Shown here piece after piece: positions 23,939 through 33,679 of a stretch of 64,000 bases of DNA. The position numbers and the translations under genes were made by a program. The DNA is taken from assembly GCF_903652925.1 (NCBI RefSeq), contig NZ_CAHLAR010000004.1:558001-622000 (forward strand). The letters are read 5' to 3'. The DNA comes from Achromobacter anxifer (lineage in GTDB: Bacteria > Pseudomonadota > Gammaproteobacteria > Burkholderiales > Burkholderiaceae_B). Each line of letters starts with the position of its first letter. The stretch's first letter is position 1. The notes beneath the pieces were generated by a model that worked only from the letters and a program-made list of their open reading frames with translations, had not been told where the DNA came from and made no database searches.

Positions 23939-25047
23939 TGGGCCAACCCCTGCCTGACTACTGGACCTGCTTCTCCACCGACTACGTGGCGGCGCGCGAG
24001 GCCTTCGTGGCCGCCGCCACCGCGCGCGGCGCCGCGCTCTCGCGCCATGAGCATCCCACGGCGCGCGACCGGCAGGGCCAGCCCTTGACGGTAGACGTGG
24101 CGGTGCTGGGCCGCCCCGGCGCCGCCCGCACCCATCTGGCCATCAGCGGCACCCACGGCCTGGAAGGCGCGGCCGGCTCCGCCGTGCAACTGGCCTGGCT
24201 GCTGACCGACGGCGGCCTGCCCCTGCCGCCAGACGTCAACGTGGTGCTGGTGCATGCGCTCAATCCCTATGGCTATGCCCATGACACGCGCACGACCGAG
24301 AACAACGTCGACCTGAACCGCAACTTCATCGACCACACCCTGCCCGCGCCCTCCAATCCGCATTACGCCGCCCTGCATCCGCACCTGATTCCACGATTGT
24401 GGACGGCGGACGCGCTCGACGCCGGGGCCGAGGCGCTGGATCGTTTCCGCGAGGAACATGGCGCCGACACGCTGTTCAACGTAACGGCCAGCGGCCAGTA
24501 CACGCACCCGGACGGGCTGGTCTATGGCGGCAACGGTCCCGAATGGTCCAACCGCACGCTGCGCCGCATCGTCGACGAGCACCTGGGCGCGAGCGAGCGC
24601 GTGGCCTTCATCGACTGGCACACCGGCATCGGCGATTACGGCAAGCCCTTCTTCCTGTGCTTCAACCCCGAAGGCAGCGAGGAACAGACGCAAGCCGCCG
24701 CCTGGTGGGGCTCCGACCGCGTGCTGGGCCAGAGGCCGCATGGCCTGGCCCGCCCCGACTATCAAGGCCTGGTGTTCCGCGGCGTGGAGCAGGCGCTGGG
24801 CGGACGGCGACTGGCGGGCGCGGTGGTCGAGTTCGGCACCCGCGGGCTGCAGATGCGCGCCGCGCTGCGGCTGGACCAATGGCTGCGCTTCCAGGCGCCG
24901 GCCTCCCCCGACCCCGCGCGCGACGCGCAGTTGCGCGCCGACCTGGTCGATGCCTTCGTGCCGGTCTCCAGCGTATGGCGCCGCCATGTGGTGGCGCACG
25001 GTTTGCAGATCACGCGCCAGGCCATCGCCGGCCTGGCCGCGTGGTGA
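23938..25047 (+). CDS. DUF2817 / M14-like zinc metallohydrolase
   Basis: The 369 residues match the DUF2817 clan of carboxypeptidase A/aspartoacylase-like zinc enzymes. Zinc ligands His73 and Glu76 lie in SGTHGLEGAAGS, the third in FIDWHTGIGDYG, and a catalytic Glu in VVEFGTRGLQ; NVDLNRNF is also typical. It should remove a terminal residue or acyl group from an amide substrate in the cytoplasm, since no signal peptide is present. AGGAGG lies four bases before the ATG chosen. The same operon encodes a dipeptide-type importer, which suggests a peptide or N-acyl amino acid substrate. Confidence 0.85.
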   Translation: MGQPLPDYWTCFSTDYVAAREAFVAAATARGAALSRHEHPTARDRQGQPLTVDVAVLGRPGAARTHLAISGTHGLEGAAGSAVQLAWLLTDGGLPLPPDVNVVLVHALNPYGYAHDTRTTENNVDLNRNFIDHTLPAPSNPHYAALHPHLIPRLWTADALDAGAEALDRFREEHGADTLFNVTASGQYTHPDGLVYGGNGPEWSNRTLRRIVDEHLGASERVAFIDWHTGIGDYGKPFFLCFNPEGSEEQTQAAAWWGSDRVLGQRPHGLARPDYQGLVFRGVEQALGGRRLAGAVVEFGTRGLQMRAALRLDQWLRFQAPASPDPARDAQLRADLVDAFVPVSSVWRRHVVAHGLQITRQAIAGLAAW

Positions 25048-25076
25048 TTCTTCATTTACCCATTCCAAAGAAACTC

Positions 25077-26090
25077 ATGAAAGCCATTGTTTTGCGTGAA
25101 CACGGCGGCAGCGACAAGCTGCGCCTGGAAACCGAATTCCCCGATCCCGTCGCCGGTCCCGACGACGTGGTCATCCGCGTCCAGGCGTCGTCCCTGAACT
25201 ACCACGACGTGTTTACCCGCCGCGGCATGCCCGGCATCAAGCTGCCCTTTCCCGTGATCATCGGCCTGGACGTGTCCGGCGTCGTCGAACAGACGGGCGC
25301 CAACGTGCGCGACTGGAAGGCCGGCGACCGCGTCCTGGTCGATCCGATAGACCGGGTCGATGGCGGATTGGTGGGCGAAACCATCCATGGCGGCCTGGCC
25401 GAACTGTGCCGCGTGCCGGCGCACCAGCTGCTGCGCCTGCCCGACGAAGTGAGCTTCGAGCAGGCGGCCGCGCTGCCGGTGGCCTATGGCACCGCCCTGC
25501 GCATGATGAACCGGATCGGCCAGGTCCAGCCGGGCGAGAAAGTCCTGATCCTGGGCGCCAGCGGCGGCGTGGGCGTGTGCGCGGTGCAACTGGCCAAGCT
25601 GGCCGGCGCCGAGGTCATCGCCTGCGCCGGCAGCCCCGAAAAGGCCGAGGCGTTGCGCGCTCTGGGCGCGGACCACGTCATTCTCTACACCGAAGAAGAC
25701 TTCCTCAAGGCGGTGCAGGAGCGTTTCGGCAAGCCGTCGCGCCGCCGCTCCGGCAAGCCCGGCGGCGTGGACGTGGTGGTGAACTTCACGGGCGGCGACA
25801 CCTGGGTCAAGTCGCTGCGCTGCCTGCGCCTGGGCGGACGGCTGCTGACCTGCGGCGCCACCGCGGGCTTCGATCCCAAGGAAGACCTGCGCTACATCTG
25901 GACCTTCGAGCTGCAGATCCGCGGCTCCAACGGCTGGGAACGCGAGGACCTGCACGAATTGCTGGCGCTGGTGCGCGACGGTCGGCTGCGCGTCCAGGTG
26001 AACCGCAAATGGCCGCTGGAACAAGGCGCGCAGGCGCTGGCCTCGCTGGAGGATCGCAAGATCGTCGGCAAAGTGCTGGTGACGGCATGA
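25077..26090 (+). CDS. Zinc-independent quinone oxidoreductase/MDR-family dehydrogenase
   Basis: The 337-residue protein begins MKAIVLREHGG and has the MDR layout: a GroES-like domain (FPVIIGLDVSGVVEQTG, WKAGDRVLV), then a Rossmann domain with ILGASGGVGVCAVQLAKLAGAEV. The catalytic and structural zinc cysteines of alcohol dehydrogenases are missing, so it is of the quinone reductase or enoyl reductase type using NAD(P)H. The segment GKPSRRRSGKPGG near residue 220 is an inserted basic loop. Its stop overlaps the next start as ATGA. Confidence 0.85.
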   Translation: MKAIVLREHGGSDKLRLETEFPDPVAGPDDVVIRVQASSLNYHDVFTRRGMPGIKLPFPVIIGLDVSGVVEQTGANVRDWKAGDRVLVDPIDRVDGGLVGETIHGGLAELCRVPAHQLLRLPDEVSFEQAAALPVAYGTALRMMNRIGQVQPGEKVLILGASGGVGVCAVQLAKLAGAEVIACAGSPEKAEALRALGADHVILYTEEDFLKAVQERFGKPSRRRSGKPGGVDVVVNFTGGDTWVKSLRCLRLGGRLLTCGATAGFDPKEDLRYIWTFELQIRGSNGWEREDLHELLALVRDGRLRVQVNRKWPLEQGAQALASLEDRKIVGKVLVTA

Positions 26091-26524
26091 GCGCGGATCC
26101 GAAGACCCAGACCCTCGATGCCGCCGCCATCCAGGCCCGGTTCGATGATTCCCCCTTCATCGCCTGGCTCGGCCTGTCGGTGCGCGAGGTGAACCACGAA
26201 CAAGGCGTGCTGACGGTGCTGGCGCCCATGCGCCCGGAATTCGAGCGCGGCGCGGCCAGCGGCCAATGGCATGGCGGGCCGCTGGCCGCCGTGATCGACA
26301 CGGTGGGCGATTTCGCCGTGGGCATGTTGCTGGGCCGCGGTCTGCCGACCATCAACTTCCGCGTCGACTACCTGCGCCCTGCAGTCAACACCGCGCTGAC
26401 CGCCGTGGCCCGCGTACGGCGCAACGGCCGCAGCGTCGGCGTGGCCGACGTGGACCTCTACAACGAGCAAGGCGCGCTGATCGCCATCGGCCGCGCCACC
26501 TACGCCACGCTCAGCCAGGGCTGA
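26087..26524 (+). CDS. PaaI-type hotdog-fold thioesterase
   Basis: The 145 residues have the hotdog thioesterase pattern: FIAWLGLSVREV, then MRPEFERGAASGQWHGGPLAAVIDTVGDFAV with the active-site-like HGGxxxxxxD, and INFRVDYLRPA. It would hydrolyse an acyl-CoA, probably one formed by the acyl-CoA ligase of the same operon. The start overlaps the preceding stop as ATGA. Confidence 0.85.
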   Translation: MSADPKTQTLDAAAIQARFDDSPFIAWLGLSVREVNHEQGVLTVLAPMRPEFERGAASGQWHGGPLAAVIDTVGDFAVGMLLGRGLPTINFRVDYLRPAVNTALTAVARVRRNGRSVGVADVDLYNEQGALIAIGRATYATLSQG

Positions 26525-26551
26525 GCGGACCCTCACTACAAGGACATCATC

Positions 26552-28195
26552 ATGACCACCGCGCAGCGCCCCGGACGGCGCGCCTTCCTGACCCGTAGCG
26601 CCGCGGGCGGCCTGGCCGCCAGCCTGGGCATCGCGCCCCAGGCCTTGCTGGCCGCGACTTCCCAGCCCGGCGCCGACGCCGGCCCCGCCCGCAAGGGCGG
26701 CACCCTGGTCGCCAGCTGGGGGGGCCTGGAGCCTCAGGCCCTGTTCGTGCCCGGCGGCGGCGGGTCCAGCCCGTTCCAGACCGCCACCAAGATCCTGGAA
26801 CGCCTGCTCAAGCTGGACGCCGACCTGAAGTTCCAGCCCGCCCTGGCCCTGTCCGTCACCCCGGCCGCCGACTTCCGCAGCTACACCATCAAGCTGCGCG
26901 AAGGCGTCACCTGGCATGACGGCGCGCCCTTCACCTCCGCCGACGTGGTCTACAACGTGCTGCAGCACTGGAAGCCGGTCTCGGCGGGCATCGCGCTCAA
27001 GTCACTGACCGGCGCCACTGCGACCGATCCGCTCACCGTGGTGCTGAGTTTCGACGCGCCGGTGCCGGAGTTCTTCCTGAAGTCCACGCTGGCCGGCCAG
27101 TTCCAGCTGCTGGTGCCCAAGCACCTGTATGAAGGCCGCGACATCATCACCAACCCGCTGAACAACACGCCGGTCGGCACCGGCCCCTGGAAGTACGGCA
27201 AGTGGGTACGCGGCAGCCATGTCGAGTACCTGCGCAACGACAGCTACTGGAACGCGGGCCAGCCCAATCTGGACCGCCTCATCATCCGCTGGTGGGCCGA
27301 CCCCGCCACGCGCGGCGCCGCGCTGGAGACCGGCGAGCTGGGCCTGGCCTATTCCAATCCCGTGCCCGCCCGCGACATCGACCGCCTGGTCAAGACCGGC
27401 AAGGTGGTCGTCGATACCCGCGGCTACCAGAACTCGGCCTGGACCGTGACCGCCGAGTTCAACCAACGCCGCGACATCGTCAACCGCCGCGAGGTGCGCC
27501 AGGCCATCCTGCACGCCATCGACCGCCAGTTCATCGTCGACACCATCTACTACGGCCGCGGCAAGCCCGCCATCGCGCCGGTCTTCAGCAGCAATCCGCT
27601 GTTCTACACCGAGGACGTGCCGCGCTACCCGTTCGACCCGAAGAAGGCCGCCGCGCTGCTGGACGCCGCCGGCCTGCCGCTCAAGGACGGCAAGCGTTTC
27701 AGCGTGAACCTGGTGGCCGCCGCCTGGTTCGAGGAAAACGCCAAGCTCGGCCAGTACCTGAAGCAGGCGCTCCAGGACGTGGGCATCGAGGTCAAGCTGG
27801 ACTCGGTGGACCGCGCCACCGCGCTCAAGCGCATCTATGGCGACTACGACTACGACATTGCCGTCTCCAACTTCACCTCGCCGCTGGAGCTGGTGCCCAC
27901 GGTCACGCAGTTCTACACCACGGACGGCATCGTCAAGGGCGCCGCCTTCCGCAACGCCACGGGCTACTCCAACCCCGAGATGGACGCGCTGGTGGCCAAG
28001 CTGACCCAGGAGACCGCTCCCGACGCGCGCCGCGCGCTGGCGCACCAGTTCGCCCGGCTGGCGTCCACCGACGTGCCCCATGTGCCGCTGGTGGAGATCC
28101 AGTCCTTTACCCTGGCCGGCAAGAACGTGCGCAATTTCACCACCGGCGCCAACGTCCAGGGCGAGACCCTGGCCGACGTCTGGCTGCAGGCCTGA
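26552..28195 (+). CDS. Dipeptide/oligopeptide-type ABC substrate-binding protein, Tat-like signal
   Basis: This 547-residue SBP_bac_5-family receptor captures its ligand in the periplasm. The N-terminus PGRRAFLTRSAAGG is a twin-arginine-like signal, ending near QALLAATS. Family segments include TYTIKLREGVTWHDG-like YTIKLREGVTWHDGAPFTSADV, VGTGPWKYGKW, and AILHAIDRQFIVD. The next two genes encode matching permeases, but no ATPase follows. Substrates could be peptides, N-acyl amino acids or other solutes. Confidence 0.9.
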   Translation: MTTAQRPGRRAFLTRSAAGGLAASLGIAPQALLAATSQPGADAGPARKGGTLVASWGGLEPQALFVPGGGGSSPFQTATKILERLLKLDADLKFQPALALSVTPAADFRSYTIKLREGVTWHDGAPFTSADVVYNVLQHWKPVSAGIALKSLTGATATDPLTVVLSFDAPVPEFFLKSTLAGQFQLLVPKHLYEGRDIITNPLNNTPVGTGPWKYGKWVRGSHVEYLRNDSYWNAGQPNLDRLIIRWWADPATRGAALETGELGLAYSNPVPARDIDRLVKTGKVVVDTRGYQNSAWTVTAEFNQRRDIVNRREVRQAILHAIDRQFIVDTIYYGRGKPAIAPVFSSNPLFYTEDVPRYPFDPKKAAALLDAAGLPLKDGKRFSVNLVAAAWFEENAKLGQYLKQALQDVGIEVKLDSVDRATALKRIYGDYDYDIAVSNFTSPLELVPTVTQFYTTDGIVKGAAFRNATGYSNPEMDALVAKLTQETAPDARRALAHQFARLASTDVPHVPLVEIQSFTLAGKNVRNFTTGANVQGETLADVWLQA

Positions 28196-28202
28196 GGCGC
28201 GC

Positions 28203-29174
28203 ATGCCGATCCGACTGATACTGCGCCGCCTGCTCCAGGCCGTGCCATTGCTGCTGGGCGTGGTGGTGCTGAACTTCGCGCTCATCCAATCCGTGCCCGG
28301 CACCTTCCTGGACGTGATGACGGCCGAACAGCAGGTCACCGATCCGGCGCTCATCGAGCGCCTGCGCGTGACCTACGGCATGGACCAGCCGCCCGCAGTC
28401 CAACTGCTGAAGTACATAGGCTCGGTGGCGCGCGGCGACCTGGGCTATTCGTACCGGCATAACCTGCCGGTGCTGGACGTGATCCTGGCGCACCTGCCGG
28501 CGACGCTGCTGCTGATGAGCGCCAGCCTGGCCATCGCGGTGCTGGTGGGCATGGCGGCCGGCATCGTCTCCGCCGTCAAGGTCAACACCTGGTGGGACAG
28601 CGCCGTGTCGGTATTCGTGGTGCTGTGCTTCGCCGCGCCCAGCTTCTGGCTGGGCATCATGCTGATCGTGCTGTTCTCGGTGAAGCTGGGCTGGTTCCCG
28701 GTGGGCGGCATGGTCACCATCGGGCTGGCCGGCGGCGCCTGGCGCCAGGCGCTGGACGTGCTGCACCACCTGGCCTTGCCGGCGCTGGCGCTGGGGCTGT
28801 TCTATTCCGCCGCCTACGCCCGAGTCATGCGCGCGTCGATGCTGGAGGTCAGCCGCATGGACTTCGTGCGCACCGCCTACGCCAAGGGCCTGACGCGCAG
28901 CGCCGTGGTGCTGCGTCACGTGCTGCGCAACGCCTTCCTGCCCATCGTCACGCTGCTGGGCCTGCAACTGGGCGCGGTGCTGGGCGGCAGCATCGTGGTC
29001 GAGGCCGTGTTCAGCTGGCCCGGCATCGGCGCGGTGCTGTTCGACAGCGTCATGAGCCGCCACTATCCCGTCGTCCTGGGCATCCTGGTGCTCAGCTCCT
29101 TCGTGGTGATCCTCGCCAATATCGCCGTCGACCTGATCTACACGCGGCTGGACCCGCGCATCAAGGCTGCCTGA
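28203..29174 (+). CDS. DppB-type ABC transporter permease
   Basis: The 323 residues have six predicted membrane helices and the DppB family start LILRRLLQAVPLLLGVVVLNF. The EAA loop with conserved Gly is FVRTAYAKGLTRSAVVLRHVLRNA, where an ATPase would dock. It starts 7 bases after the receptor stop, with the second permease gene following immediately. Confidence 0.9.
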   Translation: MPIRLILRRLLQAVPLLLGVVVLNFALIQSVPGTFLDVMTAEQQVTDPALIERLRVTYGMDQPPAVQLLKYIGSVARGDLGYSYRHNLPVLDVILAHLPATLLLMSASLAIAVLVGMAAGIVSAVKVNTWWDSAVSVFVVLCFAAPSFWLGIMLIVLFSVKLGWFPVGGMVTIGLAGGAWRQALDVLHHLALPALALGLFYSAAYARVMRASMLEVSRMDFVRTAYAKGLTRSAVVLRHVLRNAFLPIVTLLGLQLGAVLGGSIVVEAVFSWPGIGAVLFDSVMSRHYPVVLGILVLSSFVVILANIAVDLIYTRLDPRIKAA

Positions 29175-29175
29175 C

Positions 29176-30063
29176 ATGTCCGCATCCCCTGCTCTTGCTT
29201 CCTCACTTCCCGCGGCGCCTACCCGCCGCCGCGACTCATTTGCCGCCCGCTTTTCCCGCAACCGCGGCGCGGTCGCCGGCGCCGCGTTGCTGGCGCTAGT
29301 GGTCTTGTTGGCTGCCGGCGCGGGCTGGCTGTACCCCGCCGACCCGCTGCGCATCGTCGGCGCCCCGGAGATCTGGCCGTTCGAGTCCTGGCGCCATCCG
29401 CTGGGCACCGACTCCATGGGCCGCGACATCGCCGCCATGATCGCCCACGGCGCACGCGCCACGCTGCTGATCGGCCTGGTGGCCGCGGCCACCGCCACGC
29501 TGATCGGCGTAAGCGTGGGCGCGGCCGCCGCCTGGGCCGGCGGCTGGATCGACGAAGGCCTGATGCGCGTGGCCGAACTGTTCCAGATCATTCCCAACGT
29601 GGTGTTCGTGCTGACCGTGGTGTCCATCCTGGGGCCGCGCATCGAGCACATCACGCTGGCCGTGGGACTGGTGTCCTGGCCGCCCATCGCGCGCCTGACC
29701 CGCGCCGAGTTCCTGTCCTTCAAGGAACGCGAGTTCGTGCAGGCCTGCCGCGCGCTGGGCATGAGTCCGCTGCGCATCGTCGCCGCCGAAATCCTGCCCA
29801 ATGCGCTGCCGCCCGTCATTGTTATGTCCTCGCTGGTGGTGGCCGGCGCCATCCTCTACGAATCGGTCGTGTCCTTCCTGGGCCTGGGCGATCCCAACAT
29901 CGCCAGCTGGGGCCGGCTGGTCGGCGAAGGCCGCAGCCTGATCCGCTCCTCCTGGTACATCTGCGCCGTGCCCGGCGTGGCCATCATGCTTGCCGTGCTG
30001 TCGCTGAATCTGGTCGGCGACGGCCTGAACGACGCGCTCAATCCCAAGCTGCAAAAGCGCTGA
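29176..30063 (+). CDS. DppC-type ABC transporter permease
   Basis: The 295 residues have the DppC pattern: an N-terminal helix near VAGAALLALVVLLAAGAGW, HPLGTDSMGRDIAAMIAHGAR, and an EAA loop FVQACRALGMSPLRIVAAEILPN. It forms the heteromeric channel with the preceding permease. The normally following DppD and DppF ATPases are absent; an acyl-CoA ligase gene comes next after 24 bases. Confidence 0.9.
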   Translation: MSASPALASSLPAAPTRRRDSFAARFSRNRGAVAGAALLALVVLLAAGAGWLYPADPLRIVGAPEIWPFESWRHPLGTDSMGRDIAAMIAHGARATLLIGLVAAATATLIGVSVGAAAAWAGGWIDEGLMRVAELFQIIPNVVFVLTVVSILGPRIEHITLAVGLVSWPPIARLTRAEFLSFKEREFVQACRALGMSPLRIVAAEILPNALPPVIVMSSLVVAGAILYESVVSFLGLGDPNIASWGRLVGEGRSLIRSSWYICAVPGVAIMLAVLSLNLVGDGLNDALNPKLQKR

Positions 30064-30087
30064 GCCGCACACTCCTCGGAAATCCCC

Positions 30088-31632
30088 ATGACGCATTCCC
30101 TGCTCAACCTGGGCCACCTGGCCGATCCGGCGCAACCCGCCGATCTGCCCGCCATCATCGACCTGCGCCTGCCCGGCGCGCCCCTGCACTACACCCACGA
30201 ACAGGTCCGCCTGCTGGCCGGCGGCGTCGCCGCCTGGCTGTCCGCGCGCGGCCTGCCGCCCGGGTCGCGCGTCGCCATCGCCGCGCTCAACCGGGCCGAG
30301 TACCTGATCGCCTACTTCGGCATCATGCGGGCCGGCTACGTGGCCGTGCCCATCAACATCAAGCAATCGCAGGAGAACACCGACTACGTGCTGCGCGATG
30401 CCGGCATCGCGCTGGCCCTGGTGGACGGCCCGCGCCGGGCGGCCTTCGAGGCCAAGGTGCCGGTGCTGGACTTCGACGATACCGGCCCGCAAGGCTTTGC
30501 GGCGCAGATCGCGCCCACCGATTTCGGCTACGTCACGCCGCAGGCCGACGACATCGCGCAGATGCTGTACACGTCAGGCTCAACCGGCAAGCCCAAGGGC
30601 GTGCCGCTGACGCACCGGGGCCAGCTATGGGCGCTGGCCGCCACCTCCGCCGCCGTCGTCTCCCGCGCCGGCACGCAGGAACGCTATCTGCTGGCCCAGC
30701 CGCTGTTCCACATGAACGGCCTGTTCATGGCCAAGCGCGCCTTCGCCAGCAACAGCCTGCTGGTGATCCAGCCGTCGTTCGACGTCGCCGCCTATGCCGA
30801 CGCGCTGGAGCGCTACCGCATCTCCGTCCTGACCGCCGTGCCGACCATGTTCGCCCGCCTGGTGAAGGACCCTGTGCTGCTGCAAGGACGCGACCTGTCC
30901 GCGCTGACCCGCGTCATGCTGGGCTCCGCGCCCATGACCGTGGCGCTGCTGGAACGCATCCAGCGCGCCTTGCCCGGCGTGCGCGTGACGCATGGCTACG
31001 GCACCACCGAGGCCGGTCCCGCCGTGTTCGGTCCGCATCCGGACGGCCTGCCCACGCCCGCGCTGGCGCTGGGCTACCCGCTGGATCCCGCGCAGGTGCG
31101 CCTGGTGGATGGTCCCGGCCCCGACCAGGGCGTGCTGCTGATGAAGAATCCCGCCGTGCTGGCGGGCTATCACAACCTGCCCGAGAAGAGCGCTCAGGCG
31201 CTGCGCGACGGCTGGTACTACAGCGGCGACGTGTTGAGGCGCGACGCCGACGGCTTCTATTACTTCGTGGGCCGCGCCGACGACATGTTCGTCTGCTCCG
31301 GCGAGAACATCTATCCCGTCGAAGTCGAGAAGCTGCTGGAATCCCATCCCGACGTGCGGCAGAGCTGCGTGGTGCCGCTGGCCGACGAGGAGCGCGGCCA
31401 TATTCCCGTCGCCTTCGTCGTGCGGCGCGCAGGCAGCCAGTTGCACGCCGACGCGCTCAAGCGCCATGCGCTCGAGCACGGTCCGGCCTACCAGCACCCG
31501 CGGCGCATCCGTTTCGTGGACGAACTGCCCTGGGCCGGCACCAACAAGATCGACCGCAACGCGCTGCTGCTTGCCGCGCGCGAACTGGAAGCGCAGCATG
31601 CGTGGACCCAACCCGAAACGGAAACAGCATGA
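30088..31632 (+). CDS. AMP-forming acyl-CoA synthetase
   Basis: This 514-residue ANL-superfamily ligase has MLYTSGSTGKPKGVPLTH, HGYGTTEAGPAVF, YYSGDVLRRDADGFYYFVGR and DMFVCSGENIYPVEVE, ending with the catalytic lysine region GTNKIDRNAL. It couples a carboxylic acid to CoA using ATP. In this operon it probably activates the acid released by the metallohydrolase. Its stop overlaps the SDR start as ATGA. Confidence 0.88.
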   Translation: MTHSLLNLGHLADPAQPADLPAIIDLRLPGAPLHYTHEQVRLLAGGVAAWLSARGLPPGSRVAIAALNRAEYLIAYFGIMRAGYVAVPINIKQSQENTDYVLRDAGIALALVDGPRRAAFEAKVPVLDFDDTGPQGFAAQIAPTDFGYVTPQADDIAQMLYTSGSTGKPKGVPLTHRGQLWALAATSAAVVSRAGTQERYLLAQPLFHMNGLFMAKRAFASNSLLVIQPSFDVAAYADALERYRISVLTAVPTMFARLVKDPVLLQGRDLSALTRVMLGSAPMTVALLERIQRALPGVRVTHGYGTTEAGPAVFGPHPDGLPTPALALGYPLDPAQVRLVDGPGPDQGVLLMKNPAVLAGYHNLPEKSAQALRDGWYYSGDVLRRDADGFYYFVGRADDMFVCSGENIYPVEVEKLLESHPDVRQSCVVPLADEERGHIPVAFVVRRAGSQLHADALKRHALEHGPAYQHPRRIRFVDELPWAGTNKIDRNALLLAARELEAQHAWTQPETETA

Positions 31633-32408
31633 GCGCCACTGAATCCCCCGACAGCCTGGCCGGCAAGACCGCCCTGGTCACCGGCGCCAGCCGCGGCATC
31701 GGCCGCGCCATCGCGCTAACCCTGGGCCGGCGCGGCGCGCGCGTCGCCGTGCACTACAACGCCGCCAGCGATGCCGCCGACGAAGTCATCAGCCAGATCG
31801 AGGCCGCAGGCGGCGAGGCCTGGGCCTTGCAAGCCGACCTGTCGCAAGCCAACGCTGCGGCGGCCTTGGCGAGCGATCTGCGCGCCTCGCTCAAGGAACG
31901 CTACGCCGACGACGGCCTGGACATCCTGGTCAACAACGCCGGCGTGGGCCTGCGCGCGCGCCTGCCGGAGGTCACGCCCGAAGCCTTCGACCGCGTGCTG
32001 CAAGTCAACCTGAAGACGCCCTTCTTCCTGATCCAGCAGACCCTGCCCTTCCTGCGCGACCACGGCCGCATCGTCAACATCTCGTCCATGGGCACGCGCG
32101 CCGCCTATCCCGAAATGAGCGTCTACGCGCCCGCCAAGGCCGGGCTGGAAGCGTTGACCCTGCTGCTGGCCGGCGAGCTGGGCGAACGCGGCATCACCAT
32201 CAACGCCGTGCTGCCCGGCGCCACGGCCACAGACCTCAACGCCCGGGCGCGCGATCCGGAACAGAGCAAGGTCATCGCGAAGACCATTGCGCTGGGACGC
32301 GTGGGGCAGCCCGAGGACATCGCGGACATCGTCGCGTTCCTCGCGTCTCACGAGGGGCGCTGGATTACCGGACAGAGCATTGACGCAACCGGAGGGCAGC
32401 GCCTGTAG
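31629..32408 (+). CDS. Short-chain dehydrogenase/reductase (3-oxoacyl-ACP reductase type)
   Basis: The 259 residues are a complete classical SDR: VTGASRGIGRAIAL, ILVNNAGVGLRARL, the catalytic Ser in VNISSMGTR, Tyr and Lys in SVYAPAKAGLEALT, and the C-terminal ITGQSIDATGGQ. It interconverts a hydroxyl and keto group with NAD(P)H. Unlike the two altered SDRs elsewhere in this window its triad is intact. It ends the operon. Confidence 0.9.
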   Translation: MSATESPDSLAGKTALVTGASRGIGRAIALTLGRRGARVAVHYNAASDAADEVISQIEAAGGEAWALQADLSQANAAAALASDLRASLKERYADDGLDILVNNAGVGLRARLPEVTPEAFDRVLQVNLKTPFFLIQQTLPFLRDHGRIVNISSMGTRAAYPEMSVYAPAKAGLEALTLLLAGELGERGITINAVLPGATATDLNARARDPEQSKVIAKTIALGRVGQPEDIADIVAFLASHEGRWITGQSIDATGGQRL

Positions 32409-32560
32409 GGCTTGATCCCGCCCAAGCAATGTCGGAGCGTGCGGCCGCCCTTGCGATGCTGGCCGCGAGCGGAAGAATGCCCCCTAGGAGTGTCATGAAG
32501 ATGTAGCGACCCAAAAATATAGTGTCGATTCCGATTGAATCCCAAAGAGGACTTCCTGTT

Positions 32561-33679
32561 ATGAAATCGACACTCCGCATCGCGGCGGCTGGCGCCTGCC
32601 TGTCCGTCTCCGCACTCTCCCCCGCCCTCGCGGCGACGCCCGCCACCAGTTCGGTCCAGCTCTATGGCCTGATCGACACCGGCCTGCAATACGTCAACAA
32701 CGGCCCCGGCGGCAACAGCAAGACCGGCATGAGCACCGGCAACCTCAGCGGCTCGCGCTGGGGCTTGCGCGGCAGCGAGGACCTGGGCGATGGCCTGTCC
32801 ACCGTGTTCGTGCTGGAAAACGGCTTCGACTCCGACAACGGCACCACCATGCAGGGCGGCCGCCTGTTCGGCCGCCAGGCCTATGTGGGCCTGTCCAGCA
32901 AGAGCCTGGGCCGCCTGACGCTGGGCCGCCACAACACGCTCATGATCGACTGGATGAGCAAGTACAACCCGTTCGACAACGCCAACTTCTCGATCAAGCG
33001 TCCCGACGCGGCGTTCTCCGACCGCACCGACAACGCGGTGATGTACGTCGGCAAGTTCGGCCCCGTGTCCGTGGGCGGCTACTACAGCTTCGGCTGGAAC
33101 AACGAGCAGTCGTTCGACGACAAGACGTTGGGGCGCATGATCGGCGGCGGCGTGCGTTACCAGTCGGGTGGCTTGGACGCTGGCCTGCTCTACCACTCCA
33201 AGCATGCCGACAAGCCGGCCAAGGGCGCCACCAGCGACAATCGCGAAGACCGCATCGTCGCGGGCTTGTCGTATGACTTCGAGGGCGTCAAGGTCTACGC
33301 CGGCTACCGCTGGCTCGAGCAGAAGCTGACGCAACGCAACTACAAGAACAACCTGACCTGGCTGGGCGTGACCTACCTGCCGGTGCAGAACAACCGCCTG
33401 TCGTTCGCCGTGTACCACCTGAACGACTCGGTCTGCGACGACATGAACAACGCCGTCTGCCCCGCCGCGCAAGCCGCGGGCACCGGCCAGAAGTCCACCA
33501 TGTTCGTCCTGGGCAACGAGTACGACCTGTCCAAGCGCACCACCGTCTATGCCGTCGCGGCCTACGCGGTCAACGACGACAAGTCGGCGCAGAGCGTGAT
33601 CGGCGGCAAGTACGGCGCCAACGTCGAGCCGGGCAAGAACCAGTTCGGCCTGAACGTCGGCCTGCGGCACCGGTTTTGA
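32561..33679 (+). CDS. Outer-membrane general porin (Gram-negative porin family)
   Basis: The ~372-residue precursor starts [11 protein letters not shown] with signal cleavage after SPALA. The mature start [56 protein letters not shown] and the terminal ...LRHRF with C-terminal Phe are hallmarks of 16-strand betaproteobacterial trimeric porins. AGAGGA precedes the chosen ATG; a GC-poorer 150-base leader lies upstream. Its stop overlaps the TTG start of an ABC ATPase gene, an unusual coupling that suggests the pore and importer serve the same solute. Confidence 0.92.
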   Translation: MKSTLRIAAAGACLSVSALSPALAATPATSSVQLYGLIDTGLQYVNNGPGGNSKTGMSTGNLSGSRWGLRGSEDLGDGLSTVFVLENGFDSDNGTTMQGGRLFGRQAYVGLSSKSLGRLTLGRHNTLMIDWMSKYNPFDNANFSIKRPDAAFSDRTDNAVMYVGKFGPVSVGGYYSFGWNNEQSFDDKTLGRMIGGGVRYQSGGLDAGLLYHSKHADKPAKGATSDNREDRIVAGLSYDFEGVKVYAGYRWLEQKLTQRNYKNNLTWLGVTYLPVQNNRLSFAVYHLNDSVCDDMNNAVCPAAQAAGTGQKSTMFVLGNEYDLSKRTTVYAVAAYAVNDDKSAQSVIGGKYGANVEPGKNQFGLNVGLRHRF

